From: a virus
DNA length: 47,866 nt
Strand: one strand, 5' to 3'
Virus record (IMG/VR): IMGVR_UViG_3300013102_000042
Coordinates: 1-47,866 of that record
Shown: in pieces, positions 1-8,147 of the stretch
How positions within the stretch are numbered: position 1 is the first letter of the stretch
Layout: every line of letters begins with the position of its first letter
The notes under the pieces: model-generated
The model's input: the letters and a program-made list of their open reading frames with translations, nothing else
What the model was told of the DNA's origin: nothing
The model's database searches: none
Made by a program: the position numbers and the translations under genes

Positions 1-520
1 CATACAATCCTTTTAATTGAGATTCACTCATGTCAAAGATTTGGAATCCTTTGTTTTCTACAAAGTTGCCACTATCTTCTAGCTTGATTACTGTAATGCC
101 GTATAATTTACATTTCTTTCTTAGTAATCTATCATTAGTTATCATTGCTAGATTCTTATCTAAACATATCTGTACTAGAATATTATCAACGTAGCCTTTA
201 TCCCAATCTTTTCTTAGATTGAATTTATAATCTTCTACATCAATAAACCTCTCAACAGTCTCATCTGAAATTGCTTTGTATCTTCGAATTTGGTACTGCA
301 ATATTCTGTCTTGCTTTCTAGTTAGTTCTAAATGTTCAATCTCACGTAAAACATGACTAGGTGTGAAAAGATTTTCGTATAACTCTGTAACCTCTGGGTT
401 ATTCAGTAAAACATTTGTATCAGTTAGATATCCTTTTATATCGTTAGGGTTATAAGCTCTTCGCTTTCTGCTAAATAACGCTTTCAATCTTGTTTCAACA
501 TATGTAGTTATTCTCATCAT
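1..520 (-). CDS. PIN-domain protein (PhoH-type N-terminal domain), cut by window edge
   Basis: The reading frame starts at the ATG at 520 behind a GGGAG ribosome site and runs off the left edge, giving 173 readable residues. Near residue 31 it shows YLTDTNVLLNNPEV, the first acidic motif of PIN nucleases in the form seen in PIN-PhoH (YlaK-type) proteins. It then has an acidic helix (REIEHLE), and later ITNDRLLRKKC, which matches the late PIN strand-helix. PIN domains are metal-dependent RNases. The missing part could be a PhoH ATPase domain, as in phage and Bacillus PIN-PhoH fusions, or the protein may be PIN only. It is the last visible gene of the minus operon that begins near 2050 and lies 18 bp behind the HU-like gene. 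Confidence 0.75.
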   Translation of the reverse strand, partial: MMRITTYVETRLKALFSRKRRAYNPNDIKGYLTDTNVLLNNPEVTELYENLFTPSHVLREIEHLELTRKQDRILQYQIRRYKAISDETVERFIDVEDYKFNLRKDWDKGYVDNILVQICLDKNLAMITNDRLLRKKCKLYGITVIKLEDSGNFVENKGFQIFDMSESQLKGLY

Positions 521-538
521 GTATTTTCTCCCTTTGGC

Positions 539-850
539 TTATGTATTTAATTCTTTAGACTTATCTTTTAAAGAATCTTTAACATCTTTAGATGGCTTGA
601 TTCCGATTTTGAAATAGTCTTTACTATACATACTTTCTTTTGTTTGTGGGTTTCTAATTTTTCTACCCTTTGCCTTGCGTAGCTCTAAAGTAAATAGTCC
701 TTGTAACTTGACTACTCCATATCCTATTAGCCCTTTTTTAACATGGTCGATTATCACTTCTACTATAATCTTAACCTCATCTTTTCTTATCTTTAAAGCA
801 CGTACTCTTTTATCTTTCCATACCTCATGAATCAGCTTTGATAAATTCAA
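539..850 (-). CDS. HU/IHF-like histone-like DNA-binding protein
   Basis: This 103-aa protein starts MNLSKLIHEV, like the HU N-terminal helix. It carries the HU signature in the form GLFTLELRKAKGRKIRNPQT near residues 50-69, where HU has G-F-x-x-x-x-R-x-x-R-x-G-R-N-P-x-T. I chose the TTG at 850 over the GTG at 859. TTG lies five bases behind AGGTGA, a perfect anti-SD match, and gives the usual HU N-terminus. HU bends and compacts DNA and assists replication and site-specific recombination. SPbeta-type phages are known to carry an HU homologue. It sits between a 99-aa unknown gene and the PIN gene in one minus-strand operon. Confidence 0.85.
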   Translation of the reverse strand: MNLSKLIHEVWKDKRVRALKIRKDEVKIIVEVIIDHVKKGLIGYGVVKLQGLFTLELRKAKGRKIRNPQTKESMYSKDYFKIGIKPSKDVKDSLKDKSKELNT

Positions 851-863
851 TTTCCTCACCTCT

Positions 864-1163
864 CTATAACATTTTTAATACATTGTAAGTATCAATCAAA
901 TCATAACTTTGGTTGTAAAACGATAAGATGTCATTTAAGCCCACAACTACAAGTACTTTATCCATATATGCCTCATTAGTAAAATCTTCTACTTCGCCTG
1001 CTTTGTTATAAACCTTATACTCTTTTACTGTCTCATAGATGTAAAACAGATCGCCATCATATTCAAACTCATTATTAGTATTTACATAACACCATTTTGT
1101 CGATTTTGCAGACTCGGTTATAATTGTACTTTTCTCTAGATTTGTAATCTTCTTTTTAGTCAT
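864..1163 (-). CDS. Hypothetical protein, 99 aa
   Basis: I do not recognise this protein. It has a polar N-terminus, a central stretch rich in Tyr and acidic residues, and a C-terminal amphipathic end (LIDTYNVLKML). No membrane segment or metal motif is visible. Its start overlaps the end of the upstream 113-aa gene by 8 bp, and its stop lies 4 bp before the SD of the HU-like gene. These signs of translational coupling support a real gene. Confidence 0.7.
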   Translation of the reverse strand: MTKKKITNLEKSTIITESAKSTKWCYVNTNNEFEYDGDLFYIYETVKEYKVYNKAGEVEDFTNEAYMDKVLVVVGLNDILSFYNQSYDLIDTYNVLKML

Positions 1164-1497
1164 TAACGTTTCCTCCGTCTAATCCTAATAAATCTTTATC
1201 GCCTTCACTCAAACTAGAAAAAGGTATGTCTTTTCTACCTCTATATAATCTGTTGGTTTTATTTCTAGACATCACTTCTTTATCTTCTCTGTCATCTTCT
1301 TCTTCTTTATGCCATACGATGTAATTGGCTAATGAGTCAAAGAAAAAACGAGTTGAATCGCTATTCCAGATCTTCCAACTAGACCTCAATACAGGTATCC
1401 ATGTTTCGGCTAGCTCTTCGGTAATTTTTAATTTCTCATCGATAGATAAATCATCATTAAGTATGATTTTCTGTCCATTCGGCAGTTGAATTTTCAT
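1156..1497 (-). CDS. Hypothetical protein, 113 aa
   Basis: I do not recognise this protein. The ATG at 1497 is preferred over the one at 1506 because AAGGAG lies about ten bases before 1497 and abuts 1506. The N-terminal half (MKIQLPNGQKIILNDDLS onward) looks like a small beta-hairpin followed by helices with several Trp. The C-terminal part is acidic and then basic (EEEDDREDKE, RNKTNRLYRGRK) and looks disordered. It overlaps the next gene, which indicates operon co-expression with the HU-like gene. Confidence 0.7.
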   Translation of the reverse strand: MKIQLPNGQKIILNDDLSIDEKLKITEELAETWIPVLRSSWKIWNSDSTRFFFDSLANYIVWHKEEEDDREDKEVMSRNKTNRLYRGRKDIPFSSLSEGDKDLLGLDGGNVND

Positions 1498-1555
1498 AAT
1501 TGCCATTCTCCTTATTTCTTAGCTTTGTTCTAAGTTGTTTTTTGTCCTTTGTCAT
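1457..1555 (-). CDS. Possible 32-aa peptide overlapping the next gene
   Basis: A 32-codon frame begins at the ATG at 1555 behind AAGGAG with 8-9 base spacing and starts MTKDKKQLRTKLRNKENG. It overlaps the start of the 113-aa gene by about 40 bp in another frame. The site and position (directly behind the regulator gene) favour translation. The overlap and plain composition leave real doubt. It may serve only to couple translation into the next gene. Confidence 0.35.
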   Translation of the reverse strand: MTKDKKQLRTKLRNKENGNYENSTAEWTENHT

Positions 1556-1570
1556 AAATCCATCTCCTTG

Positions 1571-2008
1571 CTACACTATGTATCCTTTTTTAATCATCGT
1601 GTTTCTCCAGTTTTCTTTGTTTGCCTCAGATATTCTATCTACTATTCTATCTAAAGTTCTATATGCTGTTTTTCTAGGATAGTCAAAACATTCGATAATA
1701 TCTGAAATATCATTTCCTTCAAATATTAATTCCAGAAACTTTCTATCCTTTTCTTTTATGTCAATCTTGTCAATTAAATTATCTAGTGATGCGTATAGGA
1801 CTATTAACTCTTGATTGAATCCCATTGTGTCTCCTGCTTGGTTTATTTCATAATTACTCACAACGCCATATGTAGTGTCTATCTTACTTCTGAATGTGAT
1901 CAAATATTTTACAACATTTAAGTCAGATAATGTAAGACGTTCGTATTCTCTTTCATTCCTATATATATCTAAAGAAACCGCTCCCAATGTCATTTCACCA
2001 CTCTTCAT
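1571..2008 (-). CDS. Regulator with sigma-70 region-4-like helix-turn-helix
   Basis: The C-terminal part (KDRKFLELIFEGNDISDI... PRKTAYRTLDRIVDRI) has the pattern of a sigma region 4 or related HTH, as in phage late-gene regulators. The open frame extends upstream to 2074, but that extension is a translation of the promoter itself (TTGACA read as Met-Thr), so the start must be downstream. ATG 2008 (MKSGEMTLG) or ATG 1993 (preceded by GAGTGGTG) are the candidates. I give the longer form, 145 aa. It heads the minus operon leading to HU and PIN and may control phage genes, which is inference. Confidence 0.65.
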   Translation of the reverse strand: MKSGEMTLGAVSLDIYRNEREYERLTLSDLNVVKYLITFRSKIDTTYGVVSNYEINQAGDTMGFNQELIVLYASLDNLIDKIDIKEKDRKFLELIFEGNDISDIIECFDYPRKTAYRTLDRIVDRISEANKENWRNTMIKKGYIV

Positions 2009-2045
2009 TACCGTATATAGAAGAATGTCTTCCTCTATATACAAT

Positions 2046-2074
2046 ATTATACCATTATTTTGTGCTTTTGTCAA
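2046..2074 (-). promoter_or_regulatory. Sigma-A promoter for the 2.0-0 kb minus operon
   Basis: On the minus strand TTGACA (2074-2069) is followed by 17 bp and TATAAT (2051-2046), with the extended TGG before the -10 box. Both hexamers are perfect consensus. Confidence 0.9.
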
Positions 2075-2140
2075 GAGGATGTAACATATACATAGGCTAA
2101 ATATGGCATTTTCCTTTCATTATTATCTTTCTAAAGTGTG

Positions 2141-2278
2141 TTTTTTAGCAGGTTGCTTAAACCAACAACTAATAACAATACTATTATTATAACATGATGG
2201 TATTATATTATTATAATATATAAAATCTAATCATGTTAATATTGTCTTTAATTGTTGGTTTAAGCAACCTGCTAAAAA
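2141..2278. repeat. Inverted-repeat locus IR1 (27-bp perfect arms)
   Basis: Arms 2142-2168 and 2252-2278 are perfect inverted copies. Each contains the dyad AGCAGGTTGCTTAAACC. The interior 83 bp is very AT-rich and partly symmetric as well: ACAATA and AACATGAT recur in both halves. A second locus with the same arms lies at 39354-39486, and a diverged copy of the dyad lies at 3162-3182. The locus separates the minus operon promoter from the terminator of the winged-helix gene. Confidence 0.9.
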
Positions 2279-2286
2279 CTAGCCTT

Positions 2287-2325
2287 AAAAAAGAGCGTTT
2301 TGATACGAATATCAAATTACGCCCC
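2287..2325 (-). terminator. Rho-independent terminator with UUCG loop
   Basis: On the minus strand the sequence forms GGGCG..TTTGATA-TTCG-TATCAAA..CGCTC followed by six T. It overlaps the end of the winged-helix gene and should end its transcript before IR1. Confidence 0.8.
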
Positions 2326-3151
2326 TCCAAAAGTATTCATTTAGCTCGATGTTCTCTATATTTGTTCTCCATCCTTTATGATTTACGTCTATGTATTCTC
2401 TCTCTTTTAATATTTGCAAATGTTTGTAAAAGGTAGATTTATCCATACCGACATCCGTTGTTATTTTATTCAATGACAACTGCCTCATATTGTTTTTGAA
2501 TCCTCTGCATTTCGATTTGAAATAACCATACATAAGAAAGTCTATATTGTCTATCTCATCATCGAAAGTCATAATCAAAAATTCATCTATCGATATTGTA
2601 TGAGTATTTGCATAACTGTACAAAGTTCCATATTCATTATCTTCGTATTCCTCTGTCATAAACAATGGTTCTTTTATTTCGTAATTGCGATTCTTTACTA
2701 TGCTTTTTATCTTATTATAAACAACACCTTCTTTATCGATATCATCAATCATTGCAAATTCTCTAATAGGTATGCCGTTAATCTTCTCTTCGTTATTATT
2801 TGTGAATTGTACAGGGTATTCTTTTGTAGTATTGGTCAAGCACATACTATCCAATATTCCGCCCTTCTTAATAACCTTGTCTATCGTCTTCGTGCTTCGG
2901 TTATATCCTAATAATTCCTTTATATCATTATTTTGTATGTAAGTGGAATTTTCTACATCTACAAAATGTGCGTATTTATAAAGAAATGAGATAACCACTA
3001 AATAAGAATATGCAAATGCAACTTGCTGTATGTTAGTGTTGCCATTCTTACTCTTAATAGAAGAAGATAGTTTTTTAAAGATGCTATTAGGCATCTGGAT
3101 ACTAGTATCTCCATATAAGTGCTTTATGCTTTCAAAGTGCTCTTTCAACAT
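2312..3151 (-). CDS. Winged-helix DNA-binding protein (Rep-like or autoregulator)
   Basis: This 279-aa protein has a conserved-looking N-terminal helical block (VAFAYSYLVVISFLYKYAHF near residues 46-65). Its C-terminal half contains a winged-helix pattern (LSLNKITTDVGMDKSTFYKH then LQILKEREYIDVNH). This is the organisation of plasmid or phage replication-type and regulator proteins in Bacillus. I cannot assign a named family. The gene has its own consensus promoter. A 21-bp dyad related to the IR1/IR2 cores lies between that promoter and its SD, so autoregulation and binding to IR1/IR2 are likely (inference). A hairpin terminator follows at once. Confidence 0.75.
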   Translation of the reverse strand: MLKEHFESIKHLYGDTSIQMPNSIFKKLSSSIKSKNGNTNIQQVAFAYSYLVVISFLYKYAHFVDVENSTYIQNNDIKELLGYNRSTKTIDKVIKKGGILDSMCLTNTTKEYPVQFTNNNEEKINGIPIREFAMIDDIDKEGVVYNKIKSIVKNRNYEIKEPLFMTEEYEDNEYGTLYSYANTHTISIDEFLIMTFDDEIDNIDFLMYGYFKSKCRGFKNNMRQLSLNKITTDVGMDKSTFYKHLQILKEREYIDVNHKGWRTNIENIELNEYFWRGVI

Positions 3152-3161
3152 CTCAACTCCT

Positions 3162-3182
3162 AGTAGGTTTAAATAACCTGCT
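3162..3182 (-). promoter_or_regulatory. Operator-like dyad in the leader of the winged-helix gene
   Basis: AGCAGGTT-ATTTA-AACCTACT (minus strand) is a dyad with 8-bp half sites. It matches the IR1/IR2 core at 17 of 21 positions. It lies downstream of the -10 box, and its edge touches the SD (AGGAG, 3157-3161), so a bound protein would block transcription elongation and translation initiation. Confidence 0.75.
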
Positions 3183-3196
3183 TAATTATTATTCTT

Positions 3197-3225
3197 AGTA
3201 TATCAGAGGTTTTTGCCTTTGTCAA
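3197..3225 (-). promoter_or_regulatory. Sigma-A promoter of the winged-helix gene
   Basis: TTGACA (3225-3220), 17 bp, TATACT (3202-3197) on the minus strand, with TGA before the -10 box. Confidence 0.88.
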
Positions 3226-3293
3226 CAGACGGTGTTACGAAAGTGAATTAAAATGTATCATATAATAGAAGGAAAAATATCGTATAATTTAAT

Positions 3294-3322
3294 TTGACAA
3301 ATAAATGCAGGTATGCTATAAT
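3294..3322 (+). promoter_or_regulatory. Sigma-A promoter of the recombinase gene
   Basis: TTGACA 3294-3299, 17 bp, TATAAT 3317-3322. It is back to back with the minus promoter at 3197-3225. Confidence 0.88.
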
Positions 3323-3363
3323 TACCATATAAGATACGTAAAACACATTGGAGGTTGGTATTT

Positions 3364-4380
3364 ATGAGCACAGCAGAAAACAAGATAATCCAATTTAATA
3401 CGAGAGATGACAAGAATGTATGGAATTGTATAAAGACATTTTTAGACCGAGCGGAGCAAAATAGTAAAAATACAAGAGTATCATATGAGCATTCCATCCG
3501 TGACTTCTTCTTAACGATGCGAGGTAAAGAGTTGGAGAATTTAATAGAAGAAGATCTAATTTTTACGAAACCTCAAATTGAAACATATCAAGTAAGCATT
3601 CGTAACAAGTATAAATCTACTACTGTAAACAACAGAATTTCGGCATTGAAGAAATGTTATGTGAAGTTAGAGGATTATGGACTTGACGTAAAGGCATCTT
3701 GGTTTGAATTAGAAAGATACAATGAACACGACAAAGAATCATACGACCCAATGACACATGAGGAAATAATACACACAATCAACATCCTGTCAAAAACTAG
3801 AAAAGGATTTGAAAAAGGATTGATGATACGAGTGGCGTATGCAACTGCATTCCGAAAAGAGTCTATACAAAATTTAACTTGGAATGACATTATTAACATT
3901 GATGGAATTTGGTTTATGAAGACACTAGGCAAAGGTAATAAAATGGATTATAAAAAAATATCAAATGATTTGTACGATGAGCTAATGAAGCAAAAGGAGT
4001 TAATTGGTGGAGATAATATATTCCAACTAACAAATAGAACTATAAATAAGATGCTTAATTACATTCGTGAGAACATAGATTTTGGAGAAAGAAACATTAC
4101 GTTTCACTCTTTGAAGAAGTCTAGTATCAACGAAGTGGCATTAATAACCAACTACGATTTAAAGTCAATGCAACAACAAGGGAATCACTCATCCGTAACT
4201 ACTACACTAAATGATTATATGGCTAAGAAGTCTCTAGATGATTTGGTTATCGTAGATATAAATCATAAGATGCCAATAGAAAAATTTGACGAACTATCTA
4301 AGGAAGAACTTATTTCTTTATTAAAGGGAGCAGACAGAAATATACAAGCTAAACTGCTCCAACAATTAGGTGCTATGTAA
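3364..4380 (+). CDS. Tyrosine recombinase / integrase family
   Basis: This 338-aa protein has a core-binding SAM-like N-terminal domain (about residues 15-110) and a C-terminal catalytic domain. Visible active-site positions are Arg164 in ATAFRKESIQ, Lys190 in LGKGNK, His248 in FHSLKK, His275 in GNHSSVTTT and Tyr285 in LNDYM. The second Arg of the HxxR box is Lys251, a conservative change that may lower or alter activity. ATG 3364 was chosen because GGAGG lies nine bases upstream; an upstream TTG would abut it. It could resolve multimers, integrate the element or act at IR1/IR2. The substrate is unknown. Confidence 0.88.
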   Translation: MSTAENKIIQFNTRDDKNVWNCIKTFLDRAEQNSKNTRVSYEHSIRDFFLTMRGKELENLIEEDLIFTKPQIETYQVSIRNKYKSTTVNNRISALKKCYVKLEDYGLDVKASWFELERYNEHDKESYDPMTHEEIIHTINILSKTRKGFEKGLMIRVAYATAFRKESIQNLTWNDIINIDGIWFMKTLGKGNKMDYKKISNDLYDELMKQKELIGGDNIFQLTNRTINKMLNYIRENIDFGERNITFHSLKKSSINEVALITNYDLKSMQQQGNHSSVTTTLNDYMAKKSLDDLVIVDINHKMPIEKFDELSKEELISLLKGADRNIQAKLLQQLGAM

Positions 4381-4412
4381 TGCCCTCTAATCGTTGCGAG
4401 GATTGCGTATAA

Positions 4413-4466
4413 GGCTTTTTAGTTAATCTCATGACGCTTTATTCATCTATTAATTAAAAGGCTTTA
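4413..4466. other. Imperfect inverted repeat in the gap after the recombinase
   Basis: AAGGCTTTTTAGTTAAT and its imperfect complement ATTAATTAAAAGGCTT surround a 20-nt loop in the 170-bp gap before the helicase gene. It may be a weak terminator. No gene is visible in this gap. Confidence 0.35.
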
Positions 4467-4494
4467 AATACAATATAAATAGTAATAAAAACGG

Positions 4495-4523
4495 TTGACA
4501 TAAGCAACAAATAATGATATACT
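4495..4523 (+). promoter_or_regulatory. Sigma-A promoter of the helicase gene
   Basis: TTGACA 4495-4500, 17 bp, TATACT 4518-4523, with TGA before the -10 box. Confidence 0.9.
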
Positions 4524-4553
4524 AGTATTAGTTAAAAGAAAAGGAGAGATAGC

Positions 4554-6800
4554 ATGGCAATAGAGGTTAGAATCATACCTACTAGAACACTTTTTTATAG
4601 CGAAGACAATTCATTTGGTATTTATGGATGTAATATTAATCCGCAAGACGAAGGAAAAGTTAAGCTTAATCAATACTCCAATATCTCTATTAAAGGAGTA
4701 GCACCAAAACTTAGTCACAATGAAGAATACATAGCAATACTGAATGAAGATACAGGATCTAAATATGCAGGGTCATACATCTTAGAAAGCATCAGACAAG
4801 AGAAACCTACTACTATATTAGAGCAGAGAAAATTCTTTGAAATGATTTTAACTGCTAATCAAGTAGAAAGCATATTCAATGCATATGAAGGACAAGACAT
4901 TATTAAGATGATTCAAGAAGATACATTTGACCATACTAATATCAAAGGTATCGGAGATAAAACATATGAGAAAATGAGAGAAAAAGTTTTAAACAACTTA
5001 GATATGGGAGAGCTACTTGTATTCCTAAATAATCATGGTATTAAATTCAATATGATTTCAAAACTATTAAAAGAATTTAAGAACCCACAGATTGTAATGG
5101 AGAAAATCGAAGAGAACCCATATATGCTAACGAAAGTAAAAGGTATTGGATTTAGGACTGCAGATGCTATTGCAAAAGCAATGGGATACGATATGAAATC
5201 TCCGAATCGCATAAATTCTTGTCTTACATATATTATTAGTCAAGAGAACTCGAATGGACACTCGTGGATAGGCTTTAGAGGTCTTCTGAACGGTGCTATT
5301 GAGCTTCTGGAGATAGACAAGGCTACAATAGAAGAAGCGATTAGAAGCAATCCTAAAGGCATTATAAGCTTAGACGAAAAATATACTACTGAAAAAGTCT
5401 ACGAAGCTGAAAAAGACGTTTCATTACGAATGACACAGTTTAAAACTCAGAGTACAAAATTGTTTACGACAGAAGAGATTGATGAGTTTCTGAACGAATA
5501 TTGCGAGAAGAGAAATTTAGAATTAGAAGAGAACCAACGTCAATTCTTTCATGATTGGAATGAGAACAACATTCTTATGCTAGTTGGCGGAGGGGGAATG
5601 GGAAAATCGTGGCTTCAACGCATACTGTTAGAGTTGATAAGCAAAAAGAACTACACTACTGCACTACTAGCCCCTACAGGTAAAGCTAGTAAGGTTATGA
5701 GTAACTATACAGGTAGACAGGCATCGACCATCCATCGAAAAGCAGGGGTATACGATAGCGAAGAAGAGGGAACGGCAGTAATCACGGAAGATGCAATTAT
5801 CGTAGATGAATCTTCTATGTGTGATGTATTTATTCTTCAAAAGCTATTTACCGCAATTGTAAATAATAATGCAAGAGTACTGTTTGTTGGTGACGACTTC
5901 CAATTACCTTCTGTCGGAGTAGGAAACTTTCTATACGATATCATTAATAGTAATCGCATTAAGGTGTCGAAATTGAAAAAGGTTTTCCGTCAAGCAGATG
6001 GTGGCATTCTAAACGTAGCAACAGATGTGCGTGAAGGAAACCGTTTCTTAAATGATACTGATGAAGGTAGAATGGTATTCGGTAAGGATTGCGTATTTTG
6101 GTTGACTGATTCTGCTTATATTAGAGATGGCGTTATATCCAATTATAAAAAAGTAATACAAAGATACAATCAAGAAGATGTTGTTATTTTAACGCCAACG
6201 AATAAAGGTAAATTAGGAACTGTAGAGCTGAATAAAGAAATTCAGAAGATCGCAAATCCAAAGTCTGCAGAAAAGAAAGAGAAAGTTGTCGGACATAAAG
6301 ATTTCCCTACCATCTTTAGAGTAGGAGATGCCGTTATGAACATTGTCAATACATATGATATTGAAACTGTTGACGGTGGAGTTGCGGATATCTTTAATGG
6401 GGATACAGGTAAGATCCTAGACATCAACGAAGAAGAAAAAGTGTTTATAGTAGAAATAGATGGCATAGCTGTGAAGATGAAATTCGGCACTATCTTAACT
6501 AACTTAGTACACTCATGGGTTACTACTATTCATAAATCACAAGGGAGTCAGTATAAGGTGGTAATTTTAATCGTAGACAAGTCTATGACTTTTCAGTTAA
6601 ATGCAAATCTACTATATACAGGATTATCTCGTGCTCAAGAATATATGCTAGTATTAGCTCAAGCGAGAACAATCAATCAAGCCATGAAGAAGTTTGCTAA
6701 TATGGAGAGACGTAGTTTCATGCAAGATATGTTAAATGCGTATAATGGAACTATCTCTGGAGAGATTGAAAAATATAATAACATTTCTGAATTATCGTAA
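4554..6800 (+). CDS. RecD2-type superfamily 1B DNA helicase
   Basis: This 748-aa protein has an N-terminal OB-like region, helix-hairpin-helix segments (IKGIGDKTYEK near 130 and VKGIGFRTADAIAKAMG near 195) and a two-domain helicase core. Walker A is GGGGMGKS at 345-352, motif Ia is APTGKASKVM, Walker B is VDESSM near 418, then VGDDFQLPSVG, FRQADGGIL, LTPTNKGK, TTIHKSQGSQ and TGLSRA. The order and length fit RecD2 (about 800 aa in Bacillus), a 5'-3' helicase that works without RecBC. ATG 4554 has AAGGAG seven bases upstream. It probably serves element replication or recombination. Confidence 0.93.
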   Translation: MAIEVRIIPTRTLFYSEDNSFGIYGCNINPQDEGKVKLNQYSNISIKGVAPKLSHNEEYIAILNEDTGSKYAGSYILESIRQEKPTTILEQRKFFEMILTANQVESIFNAYEGQDIIKMIQEDTFDHTNIKGIGDKTYEKMREKVLNNLDMGELLVFLNNHGIKFNMISKLLKEFKNPQIVMEKIEENPYMLTKVKGIGFRTADAIAKAMGYDMKSPNRINSCLTYIISQENSNGHSWIGFRGLLNGAIELLEIDKATIEEAIRSNPKGIISLDEKYTTEKVYEAEKDVSLRMTQFKTQSTKLFTTEEIDEFLNEYCEKRNLELEENQRQFFHDWNENNILMLVGGGGMGKSWLQRILLELISKKNYTTALLAPTGKASKVMSNYTGRQASTIHRKAGVYDSEEEGTAVITEDAIIVDESSMCDVFILQKLFTAIVNNNARVLFVGDDFQLPSVGVGNFLYDIINSNRIKVSKLKKVFRQADGGILNVATDVREGNRFLNDTDEGRMVFGKDCVFWLTDSAYIRDGVISNYKKVIQRYNQEDVVILTPTNKGKLGTVELNKEIQKIANPKSAEKKEKVVGHKDFPTIFRVGDAVMNIVNTYDIETVDGGVADIFNGDTGKILDINEEEKVFIVEIDGIAVKMKFGTILTNLVHSWVTTIHKSQGSQYKVVILIVDKSMTFQLNANLLYTGLSRAQEYMLVLAQARTINQAMKKFANMERRSFMQDMLNAYNGTISGEIEKYNNISELS

Positions 6801-6809
6801 CAAAAACGC

Positions 6810-6838
6810 TTGACAATAACAAAAAATAATGATATAAT
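6810..6838 (+). promoter_or_regulatory. Sigma-A promoter of the 6.9-11.6 kb operon
   Basis: TTGACA 6810-6815, 17 bp, TATAAT 6833-6838. No other consensus promoter is seen before 11.6 kb, so it may drive the entire run of genes. Confidence 0.88.
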
Positions 6839-6900
6839 AAGTATATAGTAAAGGCGATAATAAATACAAACGCCAATAAAAACAAAATGGAGGAATTGGA

Positions 6901-7701
6901 ATGGATTTAAACAAACTACAATCAAACGCTGTGTACGACAAGGAATCTGGTGCATTAGGCAATCCAGTATCTCTAGATTTATTAGAGCGAACTGTAACGA
7001 TTTTGGTAGATGAAGATGAAACAGTTGTTGCTGACTTAAGCAACATCGAATTAGTAGAAATCGTTGGCAAGCTTGGAGAAATCGTCATTTTAGACGGAGA
7101 TGTTTTATTGGCAGGAACAAACAAGTACGAAGTTGAACTTCAAGAAGACGGAGAAAACTTGGTATTATACTTGTTAAATGAGCAATATGAACGAACTAAA
7201 GCAGGCGAGCCATTTGGCAAAGAAACATTATACAACCTGTCTGACATTGCATCTTTAGAAGCTAACATTCGTGAAATTGAAGTAGAAGAAGTGCCAACGG
7301 TAGATTTCAACATTCGTGTTGTGCGTAAGATCGAAGACGGTGAAGTTACATATTTCTACGCTTGCAATAACAAAGAGCTAGAAGAAGTAGATTTAATTAA
7401 AGTTACTTACATTGGTCATATGATTTTAGAGGAAGAAGATTACAGTAGAACTACTGTTTCTCATGACGAATACTTAGAAATGATTGCTGACGAAGATTTT
7501 AAAGAAGTTAATCCACAAGAGTTAGGAAATTATGTTTTGGGTATGTCGCCAACAACAATCAATAGCTCGGAAGGAACGATTGTCAAAATTGATACACCTA
7601 GCTATACTCACGAAGAAGAAGAAGGAGATTTCTGTCAAGAGTGCGGAGCTAACGTTGAGGATATTGTAGATTGTCTTTGTGACTGTCATCCTTCATGGTA
7701 A
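6901..7701 (+). CDS. Acidic protein with C-terminal Cys-rich (zinc-like) tail, 266 aa
   Basis: I do not recognise this protein. It is strongly acidic and beta-rich in pattern (TVTILVDEDETVVADLS, then LGEIVILDGDVLLAG), without membrane segments. The last 30 residues hold CQECGAN... CLCDCHPSW, five Cys and a His that could bind zinc. The SD GGAGGA precedes ATG 6901 closely. First gene after a strong promoter, it should be abundant. Its acidity could suit a DNA-mimic or a structural role, but neither is shown. Confidence 0.75.
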   Translation: MDLNKLQSNAVYDKESGALGNPVSLDLLERTVTILVDEDETVVADLSNIELVEIVGKLGEIVILDGDVLLAGTNKYEVELQEDGENLVLYLLNEQYERTKAGEPFGKETLYNLSDIASLEANIREIEVEEVPTVDFNIRVVRKIEDGEVTYFYACNNKELEEVDLIKVTYIGHMILEEEDYSRTTVSHDEYLEMIADEDFKEVNPQELGNYVLGMSPTTINSSEGTIVKIDTPSYTHEEEEGDFCQECGANVEDIVDCLCDCHPSW

Positions 7702-7771
7702 TAATCAGTAATAATTGCAAAATATCGTAAATTATTAAAAATATCATAAAAATAGGAGGTTTTTAGTTAAA

Positions 7772-8080
7772 ATGATTAAAAAAATCAAGAAATTAGTCGA
7801 AAAATTACTAAATAAACAAGCTGTTTTAGACCTAGATAATGATGGAAAGATTGAATCTTACCGTGAAGAAATCAAAGGTGTCTTCCATCAATTCAATGTT
7901 ATGTATGAAAAGCTTGATGAAGTCAATGGAAAATTAACTTCTGTAATAAATGACGAGCAAGAAAATGTTAAATGGGCTGAGAGTCAAATGGCAAGATCGA
8001 AAGAGCGTATAGCAAAAGCTCAAGCGGAACAAGATATCAATGCAAAGCATCAAGATAAACTAAAAGAGTTTATTGTTTAA
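7772..8080 (+). CDS. Coiled-coil protein with an EF-hand-like loop, 102 aa
   Basis: The N-terminus is a basic helix (IKKIKKLVEKLLNK). It is followed by LDLDNDGKIESYRE, which resembles a calcium-binding EF-hand or dockerin loop, then a long charged helix. AGGAGG lies about 12 bases before the ATG, a slightly wide spacing. Function unknown; it may assemble with a neighbouring small protein. A hairpin terminator follows. Confidence 0.72.
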   Translation: MIKKIKKLVEKLLNKQAVLDLDNDGKIESYREEIKGVFHQFNVMYEKLDEVNGKLTSVINDEQENVKWAESQMARSKERIAKAQAEQDINAKHQDKLKEFIV

Positions 8081-8088
8081 TAAATATT

Positions 8089-8124
8089 CAAGAGGGTAGG
8101 GTGCTTATGCCCTACTCTTGTTTT
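8089..8124 (+). terminator. Hairpin terminator (possibly partial)
   Basis: GGTAGGG pairs with CCCTACT, followed by a run of T after the stem. The outer stem has wobble pairs. The next gene follows with no clear promoter, so some readthrough is likely. Confidence 0.65.
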
Positions 8125-8147
8125 CGTATAAAAAGGAGGATGTAAAT

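Noticed and set aside
1500-1682. Plus-strand hydrophobic open frame
   Set aside because: It is the complement of a coding minus-strand region and lacks SD and promoter.
2141-2278. Insertion-sequence ends (terminal inverted repeats)
   Set aside because: The space between the arms is only 83 bp and contains no transposase. The same layout recurs at 39.4 kb. IS relic MITEs remain possible, but the shared operator at 3162 argues for protein-binding sites.
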